Positions 34,490-47,300 of a stretch of 64,000 bases of DNA are shown one piece after another. Below the pieces are notes generated by a model. That model was not told where the DNA came from and did not search any database. It saw nothing but the letters and a program-made list of their open reading frames with translations. The DNA comes from Sclerotinia nivalis (Eukaryota; Ascomycota; Leotiomycetes; Helotiales; Sclerotiniaceae), in contig JAPEIS010000011.1 of the NCBI GenBank assembly GCA_029531795.1, positions 744,001-808,000 of the forward strand. Direction: 5' to 3'. Position 1 is the first letter of the stretch. Each line of letters opens with the position of its first letter. The position numbers were made by a program, and so were the translations under genes.

Positions 34490-36876
34490 CTTCGGAGTTT
34501 CAATCTCATTCTATAAAACTACAACCAGAATCACAATCACAATTTCAATCCTCAAAACCATCATCGAAAAGAATCAATAGCAATCTACGAACTTCTAAAG
34601 TTCCTATACCTATAAAATCTTCAAAAAAATCGCCATCGCCATTGTTATCTCTCATTCCTTCAGCAAATTTCTCAAACCTATCCACTTTCAATCATTCAAG
34701 CTTCGATTTCGAACCTCCTGATCTACTTGAAGGTCTGTCACGAGAATTTTGGGACAAACTATTAAGTATGAAGCCGCCGAAGGAGACCCAAAATCCCCTA
34801 CCATCGATCGATCCTACAACAACTACAACTATCTTTGAAACCCCGAGAGCTCATAGTAAAATCTTAAAAGCACCTGCGACCGTTAGAGGTACAAAAGCTC
34901 ATACGAACAAACTATTCCAACTAGGAATCGACTTGAAGCTGGCTTTAAATGAGAAATGCGAAACATTAAACCATTTTGATCCCTTTGTAATCTACGATGA
35001 TGATGCTTGTGGGAAGTGGATAGAAGATTTGATGGGGGATAAGATTGATGATAATGTTCGGGAAAGACGGAGACAACGACAGCAATCAAGTATTAAGGGC
35101 AAAGGCAAGACATCGTTATTCATAGAGGAAGATCAAGCCTCTACTACTCCAACTTTCGAGGATGAAAACGATGACAACGACGAGCATTACAAACCCAATC
35201 AATTCGTAAGCAACACAATTCCTTCGAAAGTCGTTGAATCCTGGAGTTCTCAAAGACACAATGACTATGTGAAAGAGTTAAAGTCGATGAAACAAATACC
35301 ACATCATGAATTGGAATGGTTTAAACGTCATCTGAAAACCTTTCCACAACCACCTCTTTCAGACGATTGGACAAATGGATCTTTAACGCTTATTCCTCGA
35401 CAAGTTTCCGAGTTCGCTAGTGCATATGAAGAACATGACGATAGTGATAATCTCATAGGGACAACGGAAGAATCTTCTCATTATCGATATGTTCGAAGTG
35501 TTAAAGATAAAAATGGCACATATCGTTATTACACCTCACCTGGTGAAATTGCACCAGCTCCAAATGTTCTTAGAGCCACTGCCGATATAGTTTATGGAAC
35601 TAGTACTCAAACACTTTCCGAAGAACTTGTAAGTTTATTTTATTCTTCGATATTACCCTTTTTCTTCTTAAATGTTTTACAAATTTTATATATTCACGAA
35701 TACCATTCGCATTTCCATCTTTGAATAGTAGTTACTATCTCAATTATGAATAATTCGGATATTATCCTCTTCTTTCATAGCATTCCCTAATATTATTCAT
35801 ATTTCATCAACTAATACTTCCCTTCTACTTTTTAGCTAGATTGGTATATCATCCGAAAAATTCCAGGAGTATACAAACCAATCCGTAATGTCTTCGCCCC
35901 TTACATAACGATTGAATTTAAACCTTCTGAGCCGGGAAGAGGGGTATCGTTTGAGACAGCTCTACATCAGGCGCTCACTCATGGGTATTGCCACCTTGTA
36001 GAAGAAATGCGATTATTCGGACGACGTAACTTAAAAAGTTCTCAAACGACGATCGGAAAACATTTTTTGGTGACGATGGTGGGATATTACGCAGATGTTT
36101 TTTGTATGCAAGTTATTATGAAGGAGATTGATGATAATGGCGAAGAAGTTTCAGACGGTAAAGAGGCTTCAATAATAGTTCCGACATATGAAGCTAAGAA
36201 AATCGGAATGTATAATTTTACTAACGTGGAAGAGTTTGAATTGTTTAGACGAACGATGACAGCAATTCATGAGTTTGGATATAGGAAGGGTTTGGAATGG
36301 ATGAAGAAATTGAAGGATATTAGAAGGGGAGAAGGGATGAATATGGAAGGAGGAGAAGGAGAGGAATTTGAGACGAGCGTTGGTGTTACGACACCGATAG
36401 TGAAGATGAGATCTAAGATGAAGGGAAAGATGAACGAAATTGAGGGTGGAATAGTGATTCCATATCATTCAAAGAAAGAAGAAAGAGAAGAAACTACTTC
36501 AATTGGAATTGGAATTGAAACTCCAATCTCAAAATTATCTTTATCAAGGGCTCCACCTGGAAAGTCCGTTGGGAGTTACAGTGGTCGTGGAGGAGAAGAT
36601 AATACTCCAAGTCACAAGAGAGTTAATCCTGGGAGGAAAGTGAAGGGGAAAGTGATGGATAAAGTCTCGGAGAAAGTAAACGATGAAGTCTCGGGGAAAG
36701 TAACGAATAAAGTCTCGGGGAAAGTGATGGATAAAGTCTCGGGGAAAGTGATGGATAAAGTCTCGGGGAAAGTAACGAATAAAGTCTCGGGGAAAGTGAT
36801 GGATAAAGTCTCGGGGAAAGTAACGAATAAAGTCTCGGGGAAAGTAACGGATAAAGTCCCTCGGAAATGGAAGTAG
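34474..36876 (+). CDS. 731-residue unknown protein, possible PD-(D/E)XK-like core and repeat tail
   Basis: Two exons, 34474-35628 and 35836-36876, joined in phase 0 across an intron with GTAAGT donor and CTACTTTTTAG acceptor. Residues 1-80 are Ser/Lys/Pro-rich. A charged middle region (about 110-385) includes DNVRERRRQRQQSS. After the splice, the segment FAPYITIEFKPSE has an E412-x-K414 signature, followed by a helix (ETALHQALTHGYCHLVEEM) and HFLVTMVGYYADVF. That order resembles the core of PD-(D/E)XK-fold domains in many fungal unknown proteins; this is a guess. The C-terminal residues 653-731 are an 8-residue repeat (KVSGKVMD or KVSGKVTN). No signal peptide or membrane segment. Confidence 0.7.
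36645..36868 (+). repeat. In-frame 24-bp repeat in the protein tail
   Basis: About nine units of AAAGTCTCGGGGAAAGTGATGGAT or the variant ending AACGAAT, encoding KVSGKVMD or KVSGKVTN. The first and last units are diverged. The array lies inside the 731-residue coding region and stays in frame to the stop codon. Confidence 0.9.
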
Positions 36877-37066
36877 ATGTAGGAGCTGTCGGGGTCGAGG
36901 GAACCATTGCTTCAAAGCCGGGGAGGTTTAGGTGTAGGAGATGATGTTGGTAAAGGAGCCAGAATCCATAGTGGTGACACTTTGGTAGATACAACAATCA
37001 TTGTATAATAAACATTGGCAACTCTATGGATTTGAAAAGTATTAATGTGCTCTCTTTAGTTATAAT

Positions 37067-37355
37067 TGTCGGTATGTCATGTGACCAACCCTGGAGCCGT
37101 ACCATTAGCGACCTCTAGCCCCTTCCCCTTCAATATAAATAGCCCCCTCTTTTCATAGTGTAGCAATCAAGAATCAATACAATATAATACTATAATAGTA
37201 CTATGCGAGTAGTATTATCAGAGTGATACCAATAATAATAATAGACAGGCTGGTTGGTGCATACAGTGCTAGTGCTGCAATAGATCTGAACAATATGATT
37301 ATCAGATACAATAGCGTAATGAAATTCTGTAACGTATTATCGAAGCCAATAAACA
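37067..37355 (+). mobile_element. Solo LTR (copia-like) with ATAAT target duplication
   Basis: A 289-bp segment that begins TGTCGG and ends AATAAACA (TG...CA). It is flanked on both sides by ATAAT (37062-37066 and 37356-37360). Inside are a TATA-like AATATAAATAG at about 37130 and a CAATCAAGAATCAATAC stretch, as expected for the promoter and R region of a fungal LTR. There is no internal domain, so this looks like an LTR left by recombination. The target duplication is low-complexity, which limits certainty. Confidence 0.55.
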
Positions 37356-37360
37356 ATAAT

Positions 37361-38054
37361 GTATCGTTATGAACTTCAGAAAGAGCATATTCTTCTATTC
37401 CACTTCTTTCATTATCTAGGACATAATCATCAAATCATCAATCCATAATTCCGCCTAACCCCTCAACCAAACAACAATACATTATGATATTATAAAGCCA
37501 GCTGAAAGCTCAACATAGAAATCACCAATCTCTCTCATCCGAGCCCCTTTTCGCCCCACAAAAAACCCAAATTCACTACCCAGTCCACACCCAACCACAA
37601 AAGATACACAATCAGCACCATTACCAGCAATTGAGGATATACTCAAGATTAACTGAATACTGGATACTAACGTGTTCTCCCAATCAGTCCCTACCCAAGC
37701 ATCTTAAGGATTCGCTTGACTGGACTTCATGTACCCTCGCCCGACACCTTTCAGAACGTTTCGACGGTTATTTGAAAGAATCTTGTGGCCATGGACATTT
37801 TTATTACCATTGCGCCACGGAGGTGTCTGCTTCATTGGATATTGTTAGGGCGATGTTTTGAGGTTATAATGTGAGAGGTGATTGGAGGGGGATTCACTCA
37901 TGGGTTGGTGGATGGGTAGGATTTGAAATTATTGAGGTAATATGGTGATTGGTCGGAGATATGGAAACTGTCCATTACAGAGAAAGTTTTGTGGATATTA
38001 AGCTGATGATTTCTCGATCAAGGAGAGATACCAAAGGAAAACTAATATCAAATC
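37361..38054. other. Intergenic
   Basis: Between the solo LTR and the 3' end of the P450. A 76-codon frame at 37631-37861 lacks an ATG start and family features; I leave it uncalled. Confidence 0.45.
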
Positions 38055-40066
38055 TCACGTCGCAATATCGTCAAGCTTTCGCGGCAGGAATCTTAGCCAT
38101 AAGTTTCCAATCTTAACAGCCACATAATCCTTCCATTCACTTTCAAATACCGCCTCATCGTGCGAGGGACCAAACTGAATATCAAATGTGCGGACTATCC
38201 GTGCAACCACCAGCCGAAGTTCTTGAAGCGCAAGGGTTTTGCCTACACACTTTTGTGATTGTAAGTTTCGTTCCAAAATTCAGGTAAAGTGAACATGTGT
38301 AATACAGGAGCAGAAAAGAGAAGGTACGGGGTAAAATATGGTCGCAGCGCAAAGGTCTTCACTCACCGAATGAACACTATAGCCGAATGGTATATAAGCC
38401 CTTCTATCTTTCACTAGCTCGGGTCTTTCGGACGTCCAACGTTCCGGAATAAATTCTTTACTCTGCGCGAAGTATCTCTCATCTTTCATGAGTACCAGAT
38501 GTGGCACCTCTACTTGTACATTCCCTGGAATATATATGCCTTCAACCTCAACACCTTGCGGATAAGTTGTCGCATGTGCGCCAGATGGTACAGGGTTATA
38601 CAATCGTAAACCTTCGTTAACGACGGCATTCAGATATTCCAGATTTTGGATAGAATCTATAGTTATTTCGTCCCCTTCGCCTATCGTTGTACATACTTCA
38701 TCAATTTCGCTTTGAAGTTTAGAGAGGATCCGTGGTTCCTTTGCCAATGCTCTTAATGTTTGTGTTACCGTGGAAGATGATGTATCTGCCCCAGCTACAA
38801 TAATTAAATTGGCATTAGAGTTCAACTCCTTTTGTGTAAATTTCTCACCACCTTCTGAATCTGCTGATAATAAATAGGAAAATATGTCCCGATAAGTTGA
38901 ACCGCGTTCTTGTCGTTCCTTCAGCATTGTTTCACCTTTCTCACGAAACGTTCGTATTTCGGAAGTTTCAGGGATGTAGGCAAGAAGTTGTGCTAGATTT
39001 CGCAGAGCTCCGACAATCTATCCTATATTAGAGATGGTTGGCATAGGCAGTAGTTACGCACGCCAGCGAATGACATATACTTATGGAGATATGACATATA
39101 TGAGTTGTCCCCTGTACCATCCTGTAGGCCAGCATGTTTTGAAAAACTCAAGTCTGCCATGCTTAGATAAGTTAGGTTTTCCGAGATAATCTTCGACAAT
39201 GAGGTAGGAGTTTACATACATATCGAAAGTAAGATTGTCCACTGCCTTCGAAACGTTCACTTCCTTTCCGTCTGCTTTGAGCAAGATTTGTACCATTTTA
39301 TCCACATGAATTTCTACCCTAGTGTTATACTCCCTGGAAGCGCTGCTCACAAATGCTTTCTCCCTACTCAAATTAGAAACAAACCATGAATAATATAAAA
39401 ATCTCACCATATTCTTCTCCACTATCAAAGTATATCAGTATGGAGTTTACCTTATTCGCATGTAAATTCGAGATCAACTCTGGTATAATAACCACTTACA
39501 GGAGTATGTTTTCCATAATCTCTGGTGGTGTTCAGATTAAACTCTCCATTGATAGCTCCTATTTCATAAAATGTGCCTCTTGGGTATTTCCCCGCGAATA
39601 CCTTGGCCACTGCGTCCACATTGACGACAGAAACCTCGTTAGGACCTATTCTGACAACATCACTTTTGTATTCTCGGTGTAAAGCCTCAATTGTATGGGA
39701 CGTCCGACCGAGTCGATATTCATTGGCAATGAACAGTTTGGTAAGAGCAAAACGTGTTGGTCCGGGAATGTGAGATAACGGAGAGAAGTATAGACGTCGA
39801 AATGCAGTAAGAATGAAAGCCGTAATAAGAAAAATTGCATTCAATGAGAATAAATGAATGATAGATTGGAAGATCCTATCCTTTGTAAGAGTAAGGTATG
39901 AAAAGAGGATGCAATTCGTTGAGAGATATGTAGAAATAATTGTTATGGTGGATGGTTCGGGAATGGGAGAAAGGAGAGCTTGGCACCCGATAGCCACCAT
40001 CATAGTTGTGAAGGTCTCTGCCATTGTCATCGTCACCGCCATGATACTCACATACTCGTTGAACAA
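38055..40066 (-). CDS. Cytochrome P450 monooxygenase, six exons
   Basis: A membrane-anchored haem monooxygenase of about 556 residues. Exons in coding order: 40066-39500, 39421-39408 (a 14-nt microexon), 39363-39220, 39161-39062, 39017-38367 and 38249-38055. The N-terminus has hydrophobic segments, then the proline hinge SPLSHIPGPT. Splicing through the microexon gives KHTPWRRIWEKAF (C-helix). NLTFDIMADLSF follows, then AGADTSSS (I-helix), NEGLRL (ExxR), PERW and the haem ligand loop FGYSVHSCVGK. The last intron interrupts that loop between Ser and Cys. In the loop the usual F-x-x-G-x-R has Ser for Gly and His for Arg. Several Met codons lie close together, so the start is uncertain. Likely a secondary-metabolism or detoxification enzyme; no cluster partners are next to it. 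Confidence 0.85.
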
Positions 40067-41324
40067 TGGAAAAGTAAATAGTTAGTAGCAAGTGGGTGAC
40101 AAATGAAGACAACTGCTTAGATGAGCGACTGTCACAGAAGTGAAGCTGTCTCATGGGAACTTCAGGGCGAGCTTAAGATGATGTTACATTGTGTGACTTT
40201 AGCGCCATTTTCAGCACAAATGAATGCAAGCTGATTGATGATTGATCACTCATGTACAACAGAAGCGCCCACTTATCACAACATGCGCAAAGATAATCAA
40301 TACAGGAAACTAAGTTACCCGGTTTGTAGGGGAGATAAATCTTAATGTTGAGTCCCATTGAGATACATTTTTTTTGGAGTTTATACTTTCCAAGCTGCCC
40401 TCAAAGATGGATTCGTTGCCGGCTCATGTCAAGCGATGGAAGGATGAAACCGGTCTCATACCGAAATATATTCATTCTAAAATTCTAAAATTCTAGGCAT
40501 GAAGTTCGACAGAGCACTTGATTGTGAAATCCCGAGTTGAAGGACATTGAAAATTGTTATGAGGCCTAGGTGTATTATTGGTGTCCACGACAATCTATAC
40601 GTATTACAATAAAACTACGGTGTCACGTGATACAGAACTAAGACCAAGGTTAACACACACACACCACCTTTTCGTGACGGCCGGCGAAGACGGATCTCTC
40701 ACCTGTACGCGGTGCTGGCTACGAACTGGTGATGCTTTTGGTATTCATCTGAGCTGACGAGAGAACGCGTGGCAGAGCTGGAAGGGCTGGATTGGGTTGA
40801 GAATTGGGATTTTTCATGAGGGCGAAAATTTTTCACTTCACTTCACTAGCCAACAGCGACCAGAACAGAGGACTATACTGCGATAATGACAATTAGCAAC
40901 AAAGCCATCACTTGTCCTAGCTAAACGTACGACTTAGTGCTCCGTACGACTATCGATATAGACAATTGACTCCTCTGAAGTATCTTGCAGGATTTTCATA
41001 TCGGAAGAAAATAATAACTCCAGCCTAGGAACTGGTCTTCTTCGGTGTCCTGAACGATTCGAACCTGAAGTTTATTACAATCTCGATCTATGGCAAAGAC
41101 AGATAGTAGGAAACTACGAAAGGGCAAAGGGAATAAAGGGACGATGATACTCGAGTGAACTTTAGTCTGCAAAGGCAGGTCCGAGGACATCCTCGGATTA
41201 TAATTGGTTACGAGGTTTTGTATAGGGATGGATTGTTATAAGGGATGAGAAGGAAAACGATTAGAATACTTGGTTATATTATAGAGGATGCGGATTAGGG
41301 GAAAAAGATCATATAAACTGGGGA
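40067..41324. other. P450 upstream region with LTR-like remnants
   Basis: Contains the P450 promoter and then sequence related to the repeat bracketing the transposon island. At 40620-40682 a 62-bp piece runs from TGTCACGTGAT to a CA repeat and CCTTTTCGTGAC, so it has inverted LTR-like ends. Read on the minus strand, the 40.7-41.3 kb region looks like the leader of an LTR element, but no coding domain is visible. Confidence 0.4.
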
Positions 41325-41600
41325 CAATCTATTGTATTGAGGAGGGTAGCTGATATATCCGCTTGAGGGATTAACTCAACATACAATAGCAATCATATAA
41401 ATCCTGCTGAAGTATATAATATATTCATTAAGTTAGTATTTTTCCTTGAAAAGGGTTTTTATATAGTTAGCTCAGAAACCCAGGGGCCTTCCTCCCCTGG
41501 CGTCCTTTGTCCCAATTGGGAATTTGAGGCCTGTGCTTCGCACAGAGCCTCGGACGAAAAATATCACACACACACACACACACCTTTTCGTGACATCCAG
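41325..41600 (-). repeat. Left copy of the direct repeat bracketing the TE island
   Basis: Matches 53927-54176. The 120-bp core (about 41470-41598) differs at only two internal positions, both transitions; the outer half is clearly more diverged. On the minus strand it starts TGTCACGAAAAGG with a GT repeat and has a TATA-like CTATATAAAAACCC, so it resembles an LTR start. The core holds three potential hairpins: CCAGGGG/CCCCTGG, the palindrome TCCCAATTGGGA, and GAGGC-TGTGC/GCACA-GCCTC with a TTC loop. Confidence 0.7.
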
Positions 41601-41874
41601 GTTAATTCAAAAAAAACGCGTTTATTATCGCGTTTTATTGATCAATCGATCGTTCTTATCATCTATAGGATTTAAAAACGAAACTTTTCAGCCCCGGTAG
41701 GCACTATACAGACGCGTTTCCGCCATTATGTCTTCCGCCCCCTCGATCTTCTCCCTCTTTCAAGTCTTTATTAATATAATTAATACTGCTATTAATAGAG
41801 CAAATGAAGGTCAACAGATTTTTAGTTTCATCGTTTTGTTATGGGACGATTATCTCAATACCGAAATAGTTCGG

Positions 41875-42360
41875 TGTTACGATCACGGATTTTACAGTAA
41901 CCGATCGTGTGAATACACGTTATGATTTGATCGAATTAGTATAAGATTAAGGTGGTCGTAGGAACAAACGAGTACAGACTATGTTAGTATCAGATTATGT
42001 GATGGAGTATTGGAGCTTCGAAGGCTTTCAACGCTTTTGGAGCATTAGAGCTTCGAAGGCTTCCAACGCTTCTGGAGTATTGGAGCTTCGAAGGCTTTCA
42101 ACGCTCTTGGAGCATTGGAGCTTCGAGGGCTTTTAGGGCTCCTAAATACGAAGTTTTATATAAGTAGGATGGATTCCTTTATTTGTAGAGCTTTGTATTC
42201 AAGAACAATCATTAGTTTAAATATTATAGTTATTATACAATATAATCGTTATATTTTTATTTTTATTAAACCCCTGTTTGATCTTTAGTAGAAATCATTA
42301 TGGTTTTTCTATAAGTCTTTTGATCATTTTTTAGTAATAAAGGATTGTAGCGGTGTAACA
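41875..42360 (+). repeat. Gypsy 5' LTR
   Basis: 486 bp from TGTTACGATCACG to GCGGTGTAACA. It contains four 35-bp tandem units around GGAGCTTCGAAGGCTT (about 42005-42144) and a TATA-like TTTATATAAG near 42155. Confidence 0.92.
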
Positions 42361-42769
42361 TTTTGAGTATCCTTATTAGTTCAAATACCGATTTGGTATG
42401 TTTCACTTCGTTATGTTTTTGCAAGACTTCATTACCAATACTCCTTCGAACAATAACAACAATGATAACGATATCGAGTTATCAGATGCCGATTTTGTTT
42501 TAATATAGATTACGGAAACTTTACGAGTAATAGTGTTTGATAAGTATTATAGCAATCGAAGGGAATTCGAAATCTTTCTATTCTAAAACGAAATGTATTT
42601 CAAATTCAATATTGTCAAATTTGTGATTCTTGATAATTATAGTTTATATATCTTTTCTTATCTTTGTGGAGAAGTAGTTAAATGGATTCAATTTTATTTC
42701 AAAGATTATTTCATTAAGTTTAGAGATCATTGTATAATAGTTATATGAATCATTTTTGAAAACTTTGTA

Positions 42770-43150
42770 GGATTTAAAAGAGAAATCGGACGAGTATTTG
42801 GGGATATCGATGAAATTAAGATAACTGAACGAAATCTATTCGCTTTGAAACAAACCGGGGCAGTAATCAATTATGTTACGGAATTCAGACGATATGCTAA
42901 TCAAATCGAATGGGATCAGTAGGCTTTGTTAAGCCATTTCCATTGCGGCTTTAAGGATTATGTAAAGTTGGAATTTGCAAGGGGTATCGAGTTTACGAAT
43001 ATCAATGAAATGATAGAATTCGTAATTAAGATTGATAATCGGCTTTACGAATATTAGCGAGATAAAAGGTTCCAAAATTATTCGGGTCAGAATTACAAAC
43101 GAAACGAAGGAAAACGATAATAAGCTAGGAATGAAAGCTATAAAGATTTG
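42770..43150 (+). pseudogene. Gypsy Gag remnant
   Basis: Reads as a retrotransposon Gag capsid segment: FKREIGRVFGDID, then ERNLFALKQTG, INYVTEFRRYANQIEWD, a TAG stop, and ALLSHFHCGFKDYVK with EMIEFVIKIDNRLYE. The wording and order match fungal gypsy Gag proteins. It is interrupted by several stops and the zinc knuckle is not recognisable. Confidence 0.75.
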
Positions 43151-44378
43151 ATGAAGTTGAATGTTACTATTTGAAGAAAGTCATACAAGGAAGAAATGGA
43201 TAGGTATAGAAATGAGAAGTTATACTTCGAATATGGGCAATCAGGATATAGAGCTGCAATTCATCGTTAAAAGAAATAAGGAAACTTTAATCGGAATAAG
43301 AAACTTTGGAAGGGCAAAAAGCAACTCAATACGATATTCGTACTTCAGTTATGTGTTTTAAATTGTATGGATTTAGGTTTTAAAGAATAATTGGAGGATA
43401 ATCAATTCGAAGATTCAGAAGATTCAGAAGAAGAGTCAATTTTATAGATCAATCGAAAGTCAAGTTTAGGGGAAACTTTGGATTATACAATATATCGACG
43501 AATGGAATCGTCGAATTTGGAGATTTGGAGAAACAAATGAAGGAATTTATAGCGATGATTTAAATATGAAAGGTATTATAGAGGGAGAAACTTATAAAGC
43601 AAGAATTATTGATAAGTATAGAATTTTATAGTACGGAGTTACGATTAATTCCTTTTTTGTTGAAAGAATTTTATATTATTATATGAAAATGTTCGAATTA
43701 GGAGAAATATGGGAAGTTATTTATTCTCATCATGATATTAATCATTCTATATATAAGATATATCTAGTATGATAGGTAGGGAATGAGTATTTGGTGTAAA
43801 TTCAAATTATATAATCTTTATAAGCAACAGGATATTTTCTTCAAGCTATACAAAGATTACCTTTAGCTATCAAATGGAAAAATATGTTCGACGATGAGAT
43901 TTCCGTTGGTTAAGCAATTATAAACGATGAGGAAGAAGATAGTTGGAATGTTTTTCTATCTGGTTAATTAAATCGCTTAATTGATCAAATTGATCAAATT
44001 GATTAAATTGATCAAATTGATCAAGTTGACCAAAACAATCGAACGGGTCAAAATAGGCAATTAAACGCTACAGGACACAGCGGATAGATCAATCTGATGA
44101 TTATGATTAATGGGTACCGGCTCAGAGCTATAATAGACTTTGAAGCAATTGGAAATTTTATCGCATAAGAAGCTGTACAAGAAGTTAGTATAAAATTCCA
44201 AACGAAGAAATATCTATATATATTGCAATTAGTAGATAAACAACTAATTGATGTTGAAAATAGAATGGTACGAATGGAGACCAAGCCAATCGAAATACAG
44301 ATAGGTGAATATTATGAGTTCATATAGTTTAATATAGTTCTATTAGGGAATCATTAGATCATATTGGGTATGTTATAA

Positions 44379-47300
44379 TTGATACGGTACAATCCCAATA
44401 TTAATTGGAATCGAGGAACTTTGATATTCGATCAATGCGATTGTGATTATCGAGATATATATGAGTCTGCAAGATTGAATATATATTTTAGGGAGTTGAA
44501 GGCAAATAATCTTATAGATGTAGGATACCAAGTTCAGGATTTTTCATTGATAGATATATTAGTGGAATATAGAAAATATGTAAAACTTTTCGAAGAACGA
44601 AAAGGCTATGAAGCTTTACCAGAATATAAGTTATGGGATTACGAAATAGTGCTAATAGAAGGAAAGATGCCTTCATTTGGGCTTATTTATTAAATGTCGA
44701 AAGGAGATTTGAGGATGTTTAAGGAATATATTGATGATAGTTTAAAGAAAGGATAAATCAGAGAATCCATTTCACAAACAGTTAGCCTTGTATTATATAT
44801 ATCTAAAAAGGATGGAATTAAGAGGTTATGTGCAGATTATTGTAAATTCAATGATATAATAATCAAGGATCGATATCCATTTCCATTAGTTATGGAATTG
44901 AGAGATCGATTAGGGAAAATCAAGATTTTCTTCAAATTTGATTTACAAAACGGCTTTTATTTAATTAGAATAAAGAAAGGTGAAGAATGGAAAACAGTAT
45001 TCAGAATTCGATACGGATTATACAAGTATCAGGTTATACTATTTGGGTTAATCAATGTATTAGTAATGTGTATGCGTTTGGTAAACAATGTATTGAGAAA
45101 GTATCTCGATATTTGTTGTATTTGTTATTTGGACGATATATTGGTCTATTCGGAGACTCTAGGACAATATATTCAAGATATCAGCAATATTTTAGTATAT
45201 TTGGAAGAAGTAGACCTTCAGTGCAAACCTAGCAAATATGTATTCCACATCACGAAGACAGAGTTTTTAGGTTATACAATTTTTCCAGAAGGACTTAAGA
45301 TGAATTCAGACAAATTACAGATTATTCAAGAATGGAATCAACCTATAAACGTTAAAGAAGTACAATCCTTTTTAGGATTTGTCAATTTTTATTGTAGATT
45401 CATTAAAGATTATTCGAAAATAATAACTCCGATATCCGAAATAATCAAAAAGAATCAAAAAGAATTCCAATGGATGGAAAAGGCACAGAAAGCTTTTAAA
45501 CTATTCAAGCAAGTTTTTATGAAAGAACCGATACTTCTATTATTCGATCCAGAACTATCAATTGAAATCGAAACCGATTCTTCGGACTATGCTTTAGGGG
45601 CAGTATTAAGTCAATCAAGAGCGAATAAGAAATAACAATCAATAGTCTACTATTCCCGAAAGTTATTATTAGCAGAATTGAATTATGAGATTTACAATAA
45701 AGAGTTGCTAACTATAATCGAAGCATTTAGGGAATAGAGAGTTTATTTGGAAGGATCGAAATATATAATACAGGTATATATTGATCATAAGAATCTAGTT
45801 TACTTCATTACAACGAAAAAATTAAACAAACAATAGATCAAATAATCCGAAATTATAGTTGTTTACAATTTTCGCATTTCATATATCAAAGGAACAGAAA
45901 ACGCTAGAGTCGATGCTTTTAGTAGAAAACCGGAATATTTACAAAATAAGGTATACGAAATATATACGATCTTAAAAGAAAAAAATGGCGTATTAATATA
46001 TAACAAACCACAATTTACTGCTTCCTCTAAAGTTGATTACAGTACAATCAAGAAGCAATTGAAAGCAGAATATGAACGAGATACTATTGCGAAACGAATC
46101 CTCAAGAATACAGACAATTTGGAAAAGGGATTCAGTATCGACAAAAGGTTTATATACTTTCACAACAAATTATATATACCTTCTAAACTAGCTGAAGGAT
46201 ATATTCGAGAACAACACGAACTTTCAACTCATAAGCATCAAAAAGTAACTAGAACTTTTACCAAAATCAAAAAGGAAATTTATTTTCCAAAAATGAGGAT
46301 TACAATTGAAAAAGTAATTGAGAACTGCAATACCTACATACAGAACAAAACTGCTAGGCATGCTTCATATAGTCAGCTCAAAACCCCTGAATTACCTACT
46401 CAACCTTGGAAATCCATTACATAAGATTTTGTAGTAAAACTATCTATATCCAAAAAACCAATCACATTAAAGAAATACGATTCCATTCTAGTAATGACAA
46501 ACAGATTAACGAAATTCGCTTATATGATACTATTCTATAAGAAATGAATAGCAGATAATCTGGTTTATGTATTCCTACGAAATATAATCAGTATATATAG
46601 TATACTAGAGGAAATAATTTCAGATAGGGATAAACTTTTTACATCAAAATTCTGGATTACTCTTATAATATTGTTTGGAATCAAACGCAAATTATCTATT
46701 GTATTTCATCTCCAAATAGATGGTTAAATAGAATATCTAAATCAGACAATAGAAGCTTATCTACGTTGCTATATCAATTATAAACAAGACGATTGGGTTG
46801 AATTACTATCCTTAGCTCAATTCGTATATAATACATCAGAGACAAAAACAACAAAGGTAATACCAATATACACTAACTATAAATATACTCCATTAGCCTA
46901 TCGTTCATTACTCCTACAAATAGCGAATAACGACGAAACTATAAAAGATATATCGGAAATCAAGGAACTATACGAACAACTCTCATTGGATCTGCAGTTC
47001 ATAGTTTTAAAAACAGCCGTATATTATAACAAATCACAGAATATAAAACCTACTCTTAAAAAAAGAAATAAAGTTTATTTGATTCGAAGAAATATTCAAA
47101 TACAACAACCAAACGATAAACTAAATTATAAAAAACTAGGATTATTCGAAATCGAAGAAATAGTAGGATTTATTAATTTCAGATTGAAATTATCAAATCT
47201 TATAAATATCCATTCAGTATTCTATATATCCTTACTCGAACTAGCGCCACCAGAAGCGCCGAACGCACCAGAAACTATAATCGAACTCATCAATCCGAAC

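Noticed and set aside
36544..36997. Minus-strand repeat frames opposite the 731-residue gene
   Set aside because: Antisense shadow of the 24-bp repeats; the plus-strand frame joins correctly to the upstream exon.
37631..37861. 76-codon frame with an HGHFYYHC segment
   Set aside because: No ATG start, no matching exon upstream and no family resemblance.
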